Source: Sulfurimonas sp. endosymbiont of Alviniconcha boucheti (GTDB taxonomy: Bacteria; Campylobacterota; Campylobacteria; Campylobacterales; Sulfurimonadaceae). From it: 64,000 bases of DNA. The translations under genes were made by a program, and so were the position numbers. Location: NCBI GenBank assembly GCA_021766785.1, contig JAICBP010000083.1:168369-232368 (forward strand). Reading direction: 5' to 3'. Below, piece after piece: positions 40,519 to 50,607 of this stretch (the first letter of the stretch is position 1; every line of letters begins with the position of its first letter). The notes beneath the pieces were generated by a model that saw only the letters and a list, made by a program, of their open reading frames with translations, was not told the origin of the DNA and searched no databases.

Positions 40519-42146
40519 TGGATTACACACTTCTTTATGTTATAGTAGCTCTTGGTATCTCTATCGTACTTAATATTTTACTCAAAAAAATAGGTATATC
40601 TCAAATTGTAGGTTATATTTTTACTGGAACTATTATAGTCTATGCATTTGATCTTCGTTCAGCTGTACATTCGCATGAGTTGGAGCTTTTAGGTGAATTT
40701 GGTATTGTTTTTTTAATGTTTACTATAGGACTAGAGATCTCATTAGCAAAGATGGGAAATATGAGGCAAGAGATCTTTGGCAATGGATTTTTACAGGTTG
40801 GACTTACTACCATTGTTGTTTATCTTGGGGCATACTATCTTTTTGGCTTAGATGCAAAGTCTGCTATTATTGTAGCATTTGCATTTTCTCTCTCTTCAAC
40901 TGCTGTTGTACTCTCTTATCTGAAAAGTTCCAAAGAGATTTATACCCCTTATGGGCAGAAAGCAACTGGTATTCTTATCTTTCAAGATATTGCAGTAATT
41001 CCTATCCTTATTTTGATTGGGTTTTTAAGTAGTGAAGCAGATGAGAGTATCTATGTTATTATCGGGGATACTATTCTTTCTGCTGTTGTTGCTGTTGGTC
41101 TGCTTTTTGTTGTAGGGAAGCGTGTTGTGACTTGGCTACTGCATTTTTCGGCTTCTTCAGAACTTGAAGAACTCTTTATGGGTTCTGTACTGTTTATAGT
41201 CGTTGGAGCATCCCTTTTTGCATCTTTTATGGGATTTACTTACTCACTTGGAGCATTTATAGCAGGGATGATTATCGCTGAAACACGTTACCATCATAAG
41301 GTAGAGTCAGAAATTGCCCCATTTAAAGATATTCTTCTTGGAACATTTTTTGTAACTGTGGGTATGAAAGTTGATATTGAAATATTTATAGAAAATATAG
41401 ATATGATTATAGAGGTATTTCTTCTTGTACTTACTATAAAAACACTTCTTATCTTTTGCATACTTAAGTTTTCACAGAGTAGTGCTACTTCACTGAAAAC
41501 AGCACTCTCCTTATCTCAAGTAGGAGAGTTTTCTTTTGTTATTTTTGCTGTTGCTTCGGCAGGAAATATTTTAGATGATTCTCTTGTCTCTCTATTTGTT
41601 TTGGTAGTTATACTCTCTATGGTAATTACTCCATTTTTTATTACTCGTATAAATGAATTTACACAGAGGCTTGTCAAAGAGAGTGATATTATCACAGATA
41701 TGTCACGACTGAAGGCATGTGAAAATCATGTTATTGTTTGTGGTTATAGTGTTGTTGGAAAGTTTGTTGCAAAATACTTAGAAGAGTTCGATGCTCCCTA
41801 CATTGTAGTAGATAATTCAAATAAGCATGTAAAAGAAGCTCTTGAAAATAATATAGAAGCCTATCTTGGAGATGCTTCAAAAGTAGCTATTTTAAATGCT
41901 CTCAATATAGAAAAAGCATCTGCTATAATAGTAACACTAGATAATATTGATAAAAAACGATTAATTTGTGAAAGTATATTAAAACACTCAAAAAATGCGA
42001 ATGTTGTAGTTAAAGTAGTCTCTTTAGAAGAGAAGCAAAAGCTTGCAGACTTAGATATTACTGTTATCGTTGATGGGAAAGTGGAAGTGGCTCGTGTATT
42101 AGTGGAGCGTATGCTCTCTTGCCAACTCTATAAACATAAAGAGTAA
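40518..42146 (+). CDS. Kef-type cation/proton antiporter with TrkA-N domain
   Basis: The 542-aa protein has about 12 transmembrane segments in residues 1-385 (CPA2 family: IGLEISLAKMG, FALSLSSTAVVLS-like helix, FTYSLGAFIAGMIIAET). A cytoplasmic RCK/TrkA-N Rossmann domain follows (VIVCGYSVVGKFVAKYL, about 410-426). It probably exchanges K+ or Na+ for H+ and is gated by nucleotide or glutathione-type ligands. Its start codon overlaps the previous stop by 1 bp, and its stop abuts the pyrE stop on the other strand without a gap. Confidence 0.9.
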   Translation: MDYTLLYVIVALGISIVLNILLKKIGISQIVGYIFTGTIIVYAFDLRSAVHSHELELLGEFGIVFLMFTIGLEISLAKMGNMRQEIFGNGFLQVGLTTIVVYLGAYYLFGLDAKSAIIVAFAFSLSSTAVVLSYLKSSKEIYTPYGQKATGILIFQDIAVIPILILIGFLSSEADESIYVIIGDTILSAVVAVGLLFVVGKRVVTWLLHFSASSELEELFMGSVLFIVVGASLFASFMGFTYSLGAFIAGMIIAETRYHHKVESEIAPFKDILLGTFFVTVGMKVDIEIFIENIDMIIEVFLLVLTIKTLLIFCILKFSQSSATSLKTALSLSQVGEFSFVIFAVASAGNILDDSLVSLFVLVVILSMVITPFFITRINEFTQRLVKESDIITDMSRLKACENHVIVCGYSVVGKFVAKYLEEFDAPYIVVDNSNKHVKEALENNIEAYLGDASKVAILNALNIEKASAIIVTLDNIDKKRLICESILKHSKNANVVVKVVSLEEKQKLADLDITVIVDGKVEVARVLVERMLSCQLYKHKE

Positions 42147-42755
42147 TTAATTTCCTCTACTCCCTGGTTTGATAGCTTCACTACCATTTTTACAGAGTGG
42201 ACATGTATCTGGTGCATACATCTCAAAAGTAAAGTCAGCAAGTGCAAAAAATGGAATATCTTGTGGGAGTTTACAGTTAGATTTTGTTGTAATATCAGAG
42301 TGTGCACGTTTACAAAAACCACGGTTAGCAAGTGCCGCGACACCTACGATAGTTCCACCAAGTTCCTTTACAACTGCCGCTGCTTCCATAGCAGAGCCAC
42401 CAGTTGTAATGATATCTTCACACATAAGAACCTTTTCACCTTGTGCAACTTCAAAGCCACGTCTGATACTCATTACACCATTTACACGTTCTGCAAAGAT
42501 AAAACGTACATCAAGAGCAGTAGCAAGAGCAAAACCAGCGATAAGACCACCAAGTGCAGGAGCACAAACCGTGTCTATCTTTAAACCACTATCCTTGATC
42601 TGCTTTGCAAGTGATTCGGCTAAAAGCTTTGCTGTCTTTGGATCTTCTAAAACCTTTGCAGATTGAAGATAAAATTGGGAGTGGTTACCAGAGCTAAGTT
42701 TGAAGTGACCCTCTAAAAGGGCATCAGCATCCATATAGATTTTTTTTATGTTCAT
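42147..42755 (-). CDS. pyrE: Orotate phosphoribosyltransferase
   Basis: PyrE joins orotate and PRPP to OMP in pyrimidine synthesis. The 202-aa protein has the PRPP-binding loop [18 protein letters not shown] and the [18 protein letters not shown] loop region ([13 protein letters not shown]). The C-terminal extension with [18 protein letters not shown] is typical of the form in Campylobacterota. It is the last gene of the secG-frr-pyrE run. Confidence 0.95.
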   Translation of the reverse strand: MNIKKIYMDADALLEGHFKLSSGNHSQFYLQSAKVLEDPKTAKLLAESLAKQIKDSGLKIDTVCAPALGGLIAGFALATALDVRFIFAERVNGVMSIRRGFEVAQGEKVLMCEDIITTGGSAMEAAAVVKELGGTIVGVAALANRGFCKRAHSDITTKSNCKLPQDIPFFALADFTFEMYAPDTCPLCKNGSEAIKPGSRGN

Positions 42756-42757
42756 TA

Positions 42758-43315
42758 TTAAACCTTTAAGATTTCCTGCTCTTTCTCTTTAAGAGTAGTA
42801 TCGACTGTTGCGATAAACTTATCGGTAGTTTTTTGAATGGTATCTTGAGCAGTTTTTGACTCATCTACTGTGATCTCTTTCTCTTTCTCAAGTTTTTTTA
42901 TTTTGTCGTTAGCATCTCGTCTATCATTTCTAATGCTTATTTTCGCATTTTCTCCCATTGATTTCATCTGCTTTACAGACTCTTGTCTCTGTTCTACTGT
43001 CATAGGAGGAAAGAAAAGCTTAATAACATCACCATCATTATTTGGATTTACCCCAATATTTGCAGCTGCAATAGCAGTCTCTATATCTTGAAGAAGGTTT
43101 TTCTCCCAAGGGTTTACAACTATAGTTGTGGCATCAGTTGCTATTACAGAACCTACTTGATCAAGTGGCGTTGGAGTACCGTAGTAGTCTATTTTTACAT
43201 TGTCCAAAACAGAGATAAGCACTTTACCAGTTCTCAATGTTTTGAAGTCACGGTGCATGTGATCAATACTTCCTTGCATTTTTGTAGTACAAGTATCGAA
43301 GATTTCATTTAGCAT
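42758..43315 (-). CDS. frr: Ribosome recycling factor
   Basis: RRF splits post-termination ribosomes with EF-G. The 185-aa length, the [19 protein letters not shown] start region, [11 protein letters not shown] and the C-terminal helical bundle ([19 protein letters not shown]) match the family throughout. It lies 2 bp upstream of pyrE and 126 bp downstream of secG. Confidence 0.97.
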   Translation of the reverse strand: MLNEIFDTCTTKMQGSIDHMHRDFKTLRTGKVLISVLDNVKIDYYGTPTPLDQVGSVIATDATTIVVNPWEKNLLQDIETAIAAANIGVNPNNDGDVIKLFFPPMTVEQRQESVKQMKSMGENAKISIRNDRRDANDKIKKLEKEKEITVDESKTAQDTIQKTTDKFIATVDTTLKEKEQEILKV

Positions 43316-43403
43316 ATATGTTCCTTATGTCTATTTAATAGCATAATTGTAGCAGGATATCTTTTAAAGTTGTGTAAAAAGAGAGAAGCACTCTGAATAA
43401 ATG

Positions 43404-43431
43404 TAGGAGTTACATGAAGTTGTAACTCCTA
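43404..43431 (-). terminator. Hairpin terminator between secG and frr
   Basis: TAGGAGTTAC (43404-43413) and GTAACTCCTA (43422-43431) form a perfect 10-bp stem with an 8-base loop, just after the secG stop on the minus strand. The following tail is only moderately U-rich, so it may attenuate rather than stop read-through to frr. Confidence 0.65.
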
Positions 43432-43441
43432 TAGGGAAGAA

Positions 43442-43765
43442 TTATTTTGTGTTATTTGTTTCAGTAACTTTTGTTGGTGCTACAGGGGAAATAACATTTT
43501 TATTTTCAATCATATCATCAACAACAGAAGCTTGAGCTGCTTGTGAATACATGTATCCAAGAGTGATAGTGTTTATTATAAATAAAAACCCAATAGTAAA
43601 AGTAGCTTTTGCTAAGAAACTATTTGGTCCTTTTGCCCCAAAAACAGAGTCGTTAGATCCACTGTATGCCCCAAGACCGATACTTGAACTCTTCTGTAAA
43701 AGTACAGAGATAACGATCATAATCACTAAAATAACTTGCACTATAAGTAAAAGACTAGTTGTCAT
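43442..43765 (-). CDS. secG: Preprotein translocase subunit SecG
   Basis: SecG is the small accessory subunit of the SecYEG channel. The 107-aa protein has two transmembrane segments (about 3-20 and 51-70) linked by the conserved LLQKSSSIGLGAYSGSNDSV loop and GPNSFLAKAT. The C-terminal tail is polar and low in complexity. An AGGA ribosome binding site precedes the ATG. A short AGGGC/GCCCT inverted repeat (43781-43801) lies in the leader. Confidence 0.93.
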   Translation of the reverse strand: MTTSLLLIVQVILVIMIVISVLLQKSSSIGLGAYSGSNDSVFGAKGPNSFLAKATFTIGFLFIINTITLGYMYSQAAQASVVDDMIENKNVISPVAPTKVTETNNTK

Positions 43766-44025
43766 AAATAAATTCCTGTGAGGGCTTCATAAAACGGCCC
43801 TTTATTGTTAAGTGGCGAATTATATCTAAAAAAGCTTATATTATGACTTAATGAAAAATATAGTGGCTCAAATAATCATTTTTTAACTAATTCAACATCT
43901 ATTAAATTAGATTTCTGTATTATGCATTCATACCTTGTAAAATTAGACAAATGTAGTCATTAAGTTTAAAAGTTTAGAACTTAGGTGTAGTGTAACATTT
44001 ACAAAATAATATAATTGGAATAATT

Positions 44026-46635
44026 ATGAATGATAAAACTATAATTATAGATATAACTGAAGCAAACAAAGCAAAAAAATACTCAGATAATGGTCTCTTT
44101 CAAATAGAATCATTTAAGAAAGTAGAAGAGATACTAAAAGAGCACAGTGTTGGGAGTAATGCTGAAAATATAGTTGACTGTAGGTTTCATGACACTATAT
44201 TTATAGATGGTGCCAGAGGTGTTGGTAAAACAGCTTTTATGTTGAATATTAAAACATTTTATGAAAATAACAAAAACGACAAAAACAACAAAAACGACAA
44301 AAACGACAAAAACGACAAAAGGTATCTATTTTTAGATCCAGTTGACCCTACTTTACTAGAACACACAGAAAAATTTTTAAGTGTTGTTTTTGCGAAAGTT
44401 GTTGAAAGGGTTAGTGATGATATAGATTCATTTAATGAAGATAAATCTTGTAAATATTTTGAAGCATTATCAAATCTTTCCAAATCACTAAGTGCTATAA
44501 AAACTCTTTCTAATGACATAGGTATAGAGGAGATAGCCTCAAACAAATCTAGTCTAAAGCTAGAACAGAATGCTCATAAGTTTTTTCAAGTAGTATCAGA
44601 GATGTGTGAAGTTAAGGGTATAGTAATTCTTATTGATGACATAGACATGGCATTTGAGAAAGGTTTTGATGTTCTTGAAGTTGTAAGAAAGTATTTAGCT
44701 TCTCCTTATCTTATCCCTATGGTAGCAGGAGATATGGAACTCTACAAAGAGATAGTAGAAACACAGTTTATGAAAAAAATAGGCTTCCATGATGATGTAC
44801 AATACTTACAGTCCATATGTAGTGAAGATATACCATTAAGAGATTCTGAGGAGTATAAAGCTAAACGAGCATTACTTGATAATCTTGTAGAGCAGTATTT
44901 ACATAAACTTTTTCCTAGTGAGTATCATATAGAACTAAAAGATATTTTTTCTATATTGAAAAGTCATGAAGTAGAAATTCATTTTGAGAATGATTTAAAA
45001 GTTTCTTTTAGTGATTTAGAAGATTTTGAGATACGACATATAAATTTTGGTATAAATCAAGCTGCATATGTTTTTGATGTTTTTACAAATAATGCAAGAG
45101 AACTTATTCAATATATATATGCAAAGAAGAAGATTTATCAAGAGTTTTTTAAAAATAACTCAAAAGAGTTTACATACAAAGAGTATGAGACTAAACGTGT
45201 TATGGAAAATATGGATGAAGATATAAAAAACTTTATAAAAAAGCCAGAGTATAAAGAATCCTTAGCAATAACAGCCTTAAAATACAAAATAAATAAAGGG
45301 AAGTTTCAAAAGCTTTCAAAACTTACTCAAAATGCTAGTAACTCTTTTGAAAATGAGGAGTACAATATATATAAATCTTTTACTAGTGATTTTTTCACAG
45401 CTTTTAGAAGAATAGATGGTTCAATAATTGCAGAGGAAAAGACAGAGAAAAGGCTAGTTATTCAATCAAAAAGTTTTAATAAGTTCATGAGACGCGAAGA
45501 GCACAATGATGCAAAATTCATAACAAGTTTATTTGTCTTTAATGATTATTATACGCAACACCAAACAAAAAATTATCTATTCTCTGGAAAGTTTATAGAG
45601 ATGCTTATCTTTAGTTTTTCAATAAAAGAGACAGTAAAGATAGAAGAAAGAACAGCTGGTGAGATAGTAGGTCTAAATGATTCTTGTTCATTTGAAGAGT
45701 ATCGTAAAGGAGTTGTGTATAACTATGATAGTATTTATTCACGAGATAGAGAAGATATTGAAATAGATACTTCAGGTATAGAAAAAAACTCAACACTTTT
45801 TAAAATAGCTACAAAAGTACCATTTAATTCTGAATTGACAAAAAAAAGATATTTGGAGAATTATAATGATAATAGCGATGATGATAGCGATGATGAAATT
45901 ATAGTTCCCCTGAAAACAGAAAAAATTTATGAAGATATAGCTATTTGGAAGCGTCTATATATTCCAGATGGTTTGAACTTAAATACTCTCTCTTTATATA
46001 AGATTATTTTGAAATTTTTTAAGAATTATGGTGAAGTGAAACCTTTAGCATTAAAAGATACACCGTTAGAGTTTATGCAGAGAACAGTGCTCATCTTTAT
46101 AAATGCTGTTGCATATTTTGAAAATAGTAATTTAGATGTTGCAAATACAAATATGGCAGTAGCAAAAAAGTTTGACTTTACAAATATTTTAACAAAAACA
46201 AATGCATCAACAAAAAATATTAAACCGATGTTTAATCAACAAGGGAGTTTAACAAGAGCACTTTTTTTTCATCCCTTGATTCTGCAGATATTATTTCCAA
46301 ATAAAAATTCTAGTTTAGATTTATTAAGATTCAACAATAAAGAATTAGATAAAGAACTAAATAAAGAACTAGATAAAGAACTAGATAAAAATTATAAAAA
46401 ATATTTTCTAAATAATACCTACATCAAGGATGTTGATGGAAGCTGTCATATGTCATACCTGACATCACAACTAAGCCTTCTAAAAAAAGCGAGTGAGAAA
46501 GAAAGAGAGGAAATGATAAAGCTATTAAGTAAAAATAAATATAAAAAAATTTATGACTTAATTAAAGATGAAAAGAACAGGCATGGAGATGAAGCTGATG
46601 TCTTAGAAGAATATGAAAAAACTTGTTTTTGCTGA
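44026..46635 (+). CDS. rdrA: RADAR anti-phage system ATPase RdrA
   Basis: The 869-aa protein has a P-loop GARGVGKT (62-69), a Walker B-like ILIDDIDMAF near 204-213, and MVAGDMELYKEI as a sensor-like strand, all in the N-terminal third; the rest is a long unfamiliar region. Size, domain layout and the adjacent large adenosine deaminase gene match RdrA of RADAR. In known systems it forms an ATPase ring that works with RdrB to block phage by deaminating adenine nucleotides. It carries a KND repeat at 83-97, directly after the P-loop helix, and a KEL(D/N) repeat at 772-787. TATAAT at 44010-44015 is a possible -10. No rdrC/rdrD accessory gene is seen. Confidence 0.85.
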   Translation: MNDKTIIIDITEANKAKKYSDNGLFQIESFKKVEEILKEHSVGSNAENIVDCRFHDTIFIDGARGVGKTAFMLNIKTFYENNKNDKNNKNDKNDKNDKRYLFLDPVDPTLLEHTEKFLSVVFAKVVERVSDDIDSFNEDKSCKYFEALSNLSKSLSAIKTLSNDIGIEEIASNKSSLKLEQNAHKFFQVVSEMCEVKGIVILIDDIDMAFEKGFDVLEVVRKYLASPYLIPMVAGDMELYKEIVETQFMKKIGFHDDVQYLQSICSEDIPLRDSEEYKAKRALLDNLVEQYLHKLFPSEYHIELKDIFSILKSHEVEIHFENDLKVSFSDLEDFEIRHINFGINQAAYVFDVFTNNARELIQYIYAKKKIYQEFFKNNSKEFTYKEYETKRVMENMDEDIKNFIKKPEYKESLAITALKYKINKGKFQKLSKLTQNASNSFENEEYNIYKSFTSDFFTAFRRIDGSIIAEEKTEKRLVIQSKSFNKFMRREEHNDAKFITSLFVFNDYYTQHQTKNYLFSGKFIEMLIFSFSIKETVKIEERTAGEIVGLNDSCSFEEYRKGVVYNYDSIYSRDREDIEIDTSGIEKNSTLFKIATKVPFNSELTKKRYLENYNDNSDDDSDDEIIVPLKTEKIYEDIAIWKRLYIPDGLNLNTLSLYKIILKFFKNYGEVKPLALKDTPLEFMQRTVLIFINAVAYFENSNLDVANTNMAVAKKFDFTNILTKTNASTKNIKPMFNQQGSLTRALFFHPLILQILFPNKNSSLDLLRFNNKELDKELNKELDKELDKNYKKYFLNNTYIKDVDGSCHMSYLTSQLSLLKKASEKEREEMIKLLSKNKYKKIYDLIKDEKNRHGDEADVLEEYEKTCFC
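44272..44316 (+). repeat. Five 9-bp coding repeats (KND) in rdrA
   Basis: Five units of AAAAACGAC, the second with AAC for GAC, encode Lys-Asn-Asp repeats at RdrA residues 83-97. The unit is in frame, so copy-number change would vary the length of a charged loop between the Walker A helix and the next strand. Confidence 0.95.
46339..46386 (+). repeat. Four 12-bp coding repeats (KELD/N) in rdrA
   Basis: Four imperfect units of AAAGAACTAGAT encode KELD, KELN, KELD, KELD at RdrA residues 772-787, a charged helix-like stretch near the C-terminus. It is in frame. Confidence 0.93.
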
Positions 46636-46648
46636 ATCGTAAATCAAG

Positions 46649-49330
46649 ATGCTTAAAAACAACTTACAAGATATAGCAAATATAGTACTTCTAAGAAGTG
46701 ACAAAATACTCTATGAACTTTTGAATAATTCTCAGCACAGAATCGACAAAGAGAGTAGTGCATATCTTCATGGTATGCAAGACTTCTACCCAAATAGTTT
46801 TAGAAAGGGGGCTATAAAACAGAGTATTGAATATACTCAAAATGAGAAGTTTAAACTAGATTATGATTTTTCATTTTTAGAGAAACTTTTTGAGAAATAT
46901 ATGGAGATAGATGGTTCTCATATATATGCAAAAAATGAGGTTTTAGAAAAATATAGCTCTTTGATATCTAAAGTGCACCCTTTTAATCTCATAGGGTATA
47001 AATTAGCGAAACTTTACAATACTAAACTGTTAAGTTTTAAAAATATTTTTGAGTTTACGAAATATATTACCCCATTGGCTCTGAACACTAACAGAGACTT
47101 TAAAGAGTATGCAGATAACCACATACACCTAGGTGGTAGTAATGATGTCTCTTTAAATTTCTTTGCTCTTCTGACACAAAAAACACCCCCAAGTTTTTAT
47201 ACAAAAGAACTCTTTAATTCTCTCCCTCGTATAAATGAGTTTTCCTATATTAACAATTCTCAGATGAGTTTTGGCGGACTTATAGATATAGCTAAGTATT
47301 GTGTAAGTGTGTTGAATAGTTATCTTATTTGTAATAAACACAATAATAATATTTTACAAGAGATAGAAATTTTATACAAACATGAAAAAAAATCTCTTGT
47401 AAATGTTGATTTTTTTTCATTTTCTGAGGTCTCTAGTGCCATGGAAAATGGACTAAAACTGAATGATAAAATCTTGCATGAATTTTATAAACAACTCAAT
47501 GCGAAATACACAGATAAAGCTTGGTTTCTTTATAATGTTATATTGTTTAGTGCTTTTGAAGAGAGTAAAAAACCGATAATAAAAAAAGTAATAAAAGTAT
47601 TTTTGCATATAACAAATATATTGCGTTCCTATATGGTAATGTCACAGAACTTAGGACTCTCAAATTTTGTAGATTTTTTTAACTCTAAAGTACGAAAATT
47701 AGAAAAAAATAAGCATCAAAATATTGCTTCAAATATCATAGCAAATGGTACAACAAAAGTTGAAGCAAAAATAACTACTGATACTATTCTTAAAGATGAA
47801 TTCGTCACTTATAAATTAGCATTTGACAAAGAGATAATTAAGAAAGAATCTAGCTCGATAGTGGCACAACATCAAAAGTACTTTTTAGATACAAATACCT
47901 CTAAATACAACTATCACTTTTGTGTTCATCTCATACGTAAAGATGATAAAGTTAAAAAAACAGATATACCTTTAAAAAGTGTTCGGTTTTCACAATTAAG
48001 AGATAACCTCAAAGATGAAGCTAAAAAGCTGAGTAACTACCTTTATAACAAGTCTAATATAGTTAATAAATTTGATTTTTATCAAAAGTTTTATGATGAT
48101 ACAACTAAAGTACAGGAATATCAAAAAGAGCTAGAAAAAAGCTATATAGACATGAGTAAACTTATTACTTCCATCGATGTGGCAGGTGATGAAAATAAAA
48201 CTCCGCCTGAAGTCTTTGCACCAGTCATAAAGTATTTAAGAAGAGCTATAAAAAAACACGATAAATTTATAGATGAATATAAAAAGCATAAATATGATGG
48301 TTGTAACTTTTTAGAACATCATAGATTAAGAATTTCTGTTCATGCTGGAGAAGATTTTAATCATATAGCAACAGGAATGAGAAAAGTGCATGAGAGTGTG
48401 AAGTTTTATGATATGCAAAAGAGAGATCGTTTAGGTCATGCTTTGGCTATAGGTCTAAATCCTAAAGAATGGTGTGAGTTAAACGGAGATATATTTGTTA
48501 CAAAACTAGAACATCTCGATAACCTAGTATGGCTCTATCATCAAGCTATAGAAATTGAGCCATATTTTTCACAAGCAACAAGACTTATGTTTAAGTACAA
48601 AAAGGTGGCATTAGAACTTTCAAAAGAGATATATAGTAAGTCGTGTAGTGAGTCGTGTAGTATAGATGATTTATATAAGGCATGGAAACTAAGAGAGTAT
48701 TGTCCTAAAGATAGTTTTCGTAGATTCTCTAAAGCTGATGAATACTTATCTTCAATAGCTTGTAATAAAGCTGATGATATTTACAGAGTGGCTAAAGATA
48801 TAAATAGAGAGTATCATAAATCTACAAAGGCATATGAAAAAGGTGAAGAAGTTGTAAAGATAGAGTACTACAATAATGAAAGAAAACTGTATCCATATTG
48901 TATTACCGATGAAGATTTAGAACTTTTAGAAGCTATACAAGATAGACTCATACAAAAGTTTTGTGATAGAGGTATCATTATTGAAGCAAATCCATCTTCA
49001 AATGTTTTTATTGCACAAATAAACTCGTATGATCAACATCCAGTATTTAGATGGAATCCAATAGAAGACAAAGATTTACAAAATAAAGCTCAGTTTAATA
49101 AGTATGGTATAAGAAGTTCAAGAATGAAAGTATGTATAAATACAGATGATCCAGCAGTCATGCCAACAACATTAAGGAATGAGTTTGCACTTCTAAAAAA
49201 GATAGCATTTGATAAAAAATTGAGTGACAATCAAGAAAATATAGATAATTGGAGTGAAAAGATGAGAAGATTAGGTTTAGAAATCTTTGATTTTGACCAT
49301 AAAAAGTATGAGTTTATGATACACAGGTAA
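46649..49330 (+). CDS. rdrB: RADAR anti-phage system adenosine deaminase family protein RdrB
   Basis: The 893-aa protein has all zinc-dependent adenosine deaminase motifs, widely spaced: HIHLGGS (H158, H160), HAGE (565-568, catalytic Glu568), RLGHA (594-598), NPSSN (781-785) and NTDDP (831-835, D833/D834). A long insert between the first and second motifs (about 165-560) and the size fit RdrB, whose large shell-like assembly converts ATP/dATP to ITP/dITP in studied systems. The gene starts 13 bp after rdrA, so both are one unit. The active site looks intact. Confidence 0.87.
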   Translation: MLKNNLQDIANIVLLRSDKILYELLNNSQHRIDKESSAYLHGMQDFYPNSFRKGAIKQSIEYTQNEKFKLDYDFSFLEKLFEKYMEIDGSHIYAKNEVLEKYSSLISKVHPFNLIGYKLAKLYNTKLLSFKNIFEFTKYITPLALNTNRDFKEYADNHIHLGGSNDVSLNFFALLTQKTPPSFYTKELFNSLPRINEFSYINNSQMSFGGLIDIAKYCVSVLNSYLICNKHNNNILQEIEILYKHEKKSLVNVDFFSFSEVSSAMENGLKLNDKILHEFYKQLNAKYTDKAWFLYNVILFSAFEESKKPIIKKVIKVFLHITNILRSYMVMSQNLGLSNFVDFFNSKVRKLEKNKHQNIASNIIANGTTKVEAKITTDTILKDEFVTYKLAFDKEIIKKESSSIVAQHQKYFLDTNTSKYNYHFCVHLIRKDDKVKKTDIPLKSVRFSQLRDNLKDEAKKLSNYLYNKSNIVNKFDFYQKFYDDTTKVQEYQKELEKSYIDMSKLITSIDVAGDENKTPPEVFAPVIKYLRRAIKKHDKFIDEYKKHKYDGCNFLEHHRLRISVHAGEDFNHIATGMRKVHESVKFYDMQKRDRLGHALAIGLNPKEWCELNGDIFVTKLEHLDNLVWLYHQAIEIEPYFSQATRLMFKYKKVALELSKEIYSKSCSESCSIDDLYKAWKLREYCPKDSFRRFSKADEYLSSIACNKADDIYRVAKDINREYHKSTKAYEKGEEVVKIEYYNNERKLYPYCITDEDLELLEAIQDRLIQKFCDRGIIIEANPSSNVFIAQINSYDQHPVFRWNPIEDKDLQNKAQFNKYGIRSSRMKVCINTDDPAVMPTTLRNEFALLKKIAFDKKLSDNQENIDNWSEKMRRLGLEIFDFDHKKYEFMIHR

Positions 49331-49525
49331 AATCTATTAATCTCTTCATTTTTATTTACTATAAATTTAAAGACTCACTGATGATAGTGGAATATATCTC
49401 TCAAGTTTTAGTCGATGTAGCTTTGGTGTGAAGTTGCAAGCTAATGCATAAGCTTTAAACGATTATTTCAAAAAATTGCACTTTATTTTTAGGGGCATTA
49501 TATGACATTTTAAGTAAGTTTTTGA

Positions 49526-49531
49526 TACAAT
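49526..49531 (+). promoter_or_regulatory. Possible -10 of a near-leaderless transcript
   Basis: TACAAT lies only 6 bp before the ATG at 49538, and no Shine-Dalgarno-like sequence is present between them. If used, transcription would start at or next to the start codon. Confidence 0.35.
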
Positions 49532-49537
49532 CTTTAT

Positions 49538-50593
49538 ATGAAAACATATAATATATTTACAGACAAAGAAGATAGACTTCCAGAAGGATCTGCAGACTTT
49601 TTACTTGCTGCAAGTGTGACTAAGACATGTGAGATAGAGGGTATTACACAAGCTGGTATTCCAGGTAAAGTTCCTTACACTCCTACACTTGATGCAGAGT
49701 TTATCACAACACAAAAACTCTTCTCTATGCCAGAGATAGCTGAGACTCCTAGTGGCGTTCCTAGCCCTGCACTTATAACACGAGCCGTACATAATCTCTA
49801 TGCTTTTAGTAGTGTAGAAATTTTAGACCTTGGTTTAGAGATAAAACCGCAACAGACACTATTACATAACTTCAATATTAACCCTTCAGACTCTATAGCT
49901 ACAGGGGCTAAGATAGATGCTGAGGCGATAGTTGCAAAGGGTATGGCGTTTGGTCGTTCCTATGAGCTCAAAGGGTCTTATCTTATACTTGCTGAATCTA
50001 CCCCTAGTGGAACGACAACAGCTGCTACATCAGCACTTGCACTAGGTTATGATGTGAAAGAGGATTTCTCTTCTAGCTTTTTAAAGGTTCCAAATAGTGT
50101 ACGAGAAGAGACTATAAACGCCAGTTTATCCCTTGTGGATGATAAAATGAGTAACTTAGAAAAGCTCTCACAAGTGAGTGATAATATGCTTCTCTTTTGT
50201 GCAGGCTTTTTGCTTGAAGCAAGTCGTCGTTTTCATGTAGTACTTGCAGGTGGTACACAGATGGCAGCTTGTTTACTTATAGCAGACAGACTTAAAGAAG
50301 ATCTTCTTATGCGCCTCAAGGCAGAGAATATCACTCTTAGTACAACTGCATGGGTAGCTAAAGATAAAAACTCCAATCTCAAACATATTTTAGAACAACT
50401 CAGTTACACGCCACATGCCATTTATACAGAGTTCTCTTTTAAAGATGCAAAGATACCTGTGCTAAAGATGTATGATGAGGGTGAAGCAAAAGAGGGTGTT
50501 GGGGCAGGGGCAGCATTGGCTTTTGCTAATGCTAATCGACTCACAAATAGTGAAGTTTTAGAAGCGATAGAACTTATTATGTATATGATGTAA
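49538..50593 (+). CDS. CobT-like (TIGR00303 type) phosphoribosyltransferase family protein
   Basis: The 351-aa protein resembles the nicotinate mononucleotide:5,6-dimethylbenzimidazole phosphoribosyltransferase relatives of archaea and cyanobacteria: ITQAGIPGKVPYTPTLDAEFI, AESTPSGTTTAATSALALGY, VVLAGGTQMAACLLIADRL and GVGAGAALAFANANRL. It probably activates the lower-ligand base in cobamide assembly. The usual CobT catalytic context cannot be confirmed by eye. It lacks a visible ribosome binding site. It ends convergently with the helicase gene. Confidence 0.85.
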   Translation: MKTYNIFTDKEDRLPEGSADFLLAASVTKTCEIEGITQAGIPGKVPYTPTLDAEFITTQKLFSMPEIAETPSGVPSPALITRAVHNLYAFSSVEILDLGLEIKPQQTLLHNFNINPSDSIATGAKIDAEAIVAKGMAFGRSYELKGSYLILAESTPSGTTTAATSALALGYDVKEDFSSSFLKVPNSVREETINASLSLVDDKMSNLEKLSQVSDNMLLFCAGFLLEASRRFHVVLAGGTQMAACLLIADRLKEDLLMRLKAENITLSTTAWVAKDKNSNLKHILEQLSYTPHAIYTEFSFKDAKIPVLKMYDEGEAKEGVGAGAALAFANANRLTNSEVLEAIELIMYMM

Positions 50594-50607
50594 AAAGCTC
50601 ATCACGC

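Noticed and set aside
42169..42666. 165-aa plus-strand ORF opposite pyrE
   Set aside because: It is antisense to a clear pyrE gene, low in recognisable motifs and rich in Ser/Ala from the reverse codons; a shadow frame.
44272..44316. rdrA repeat as an on/off phase-variation switch
   Set aside because: The unit is 9 bp, so gain or loss keeps the frame; it can change length but not turn the gene off by frameshift.
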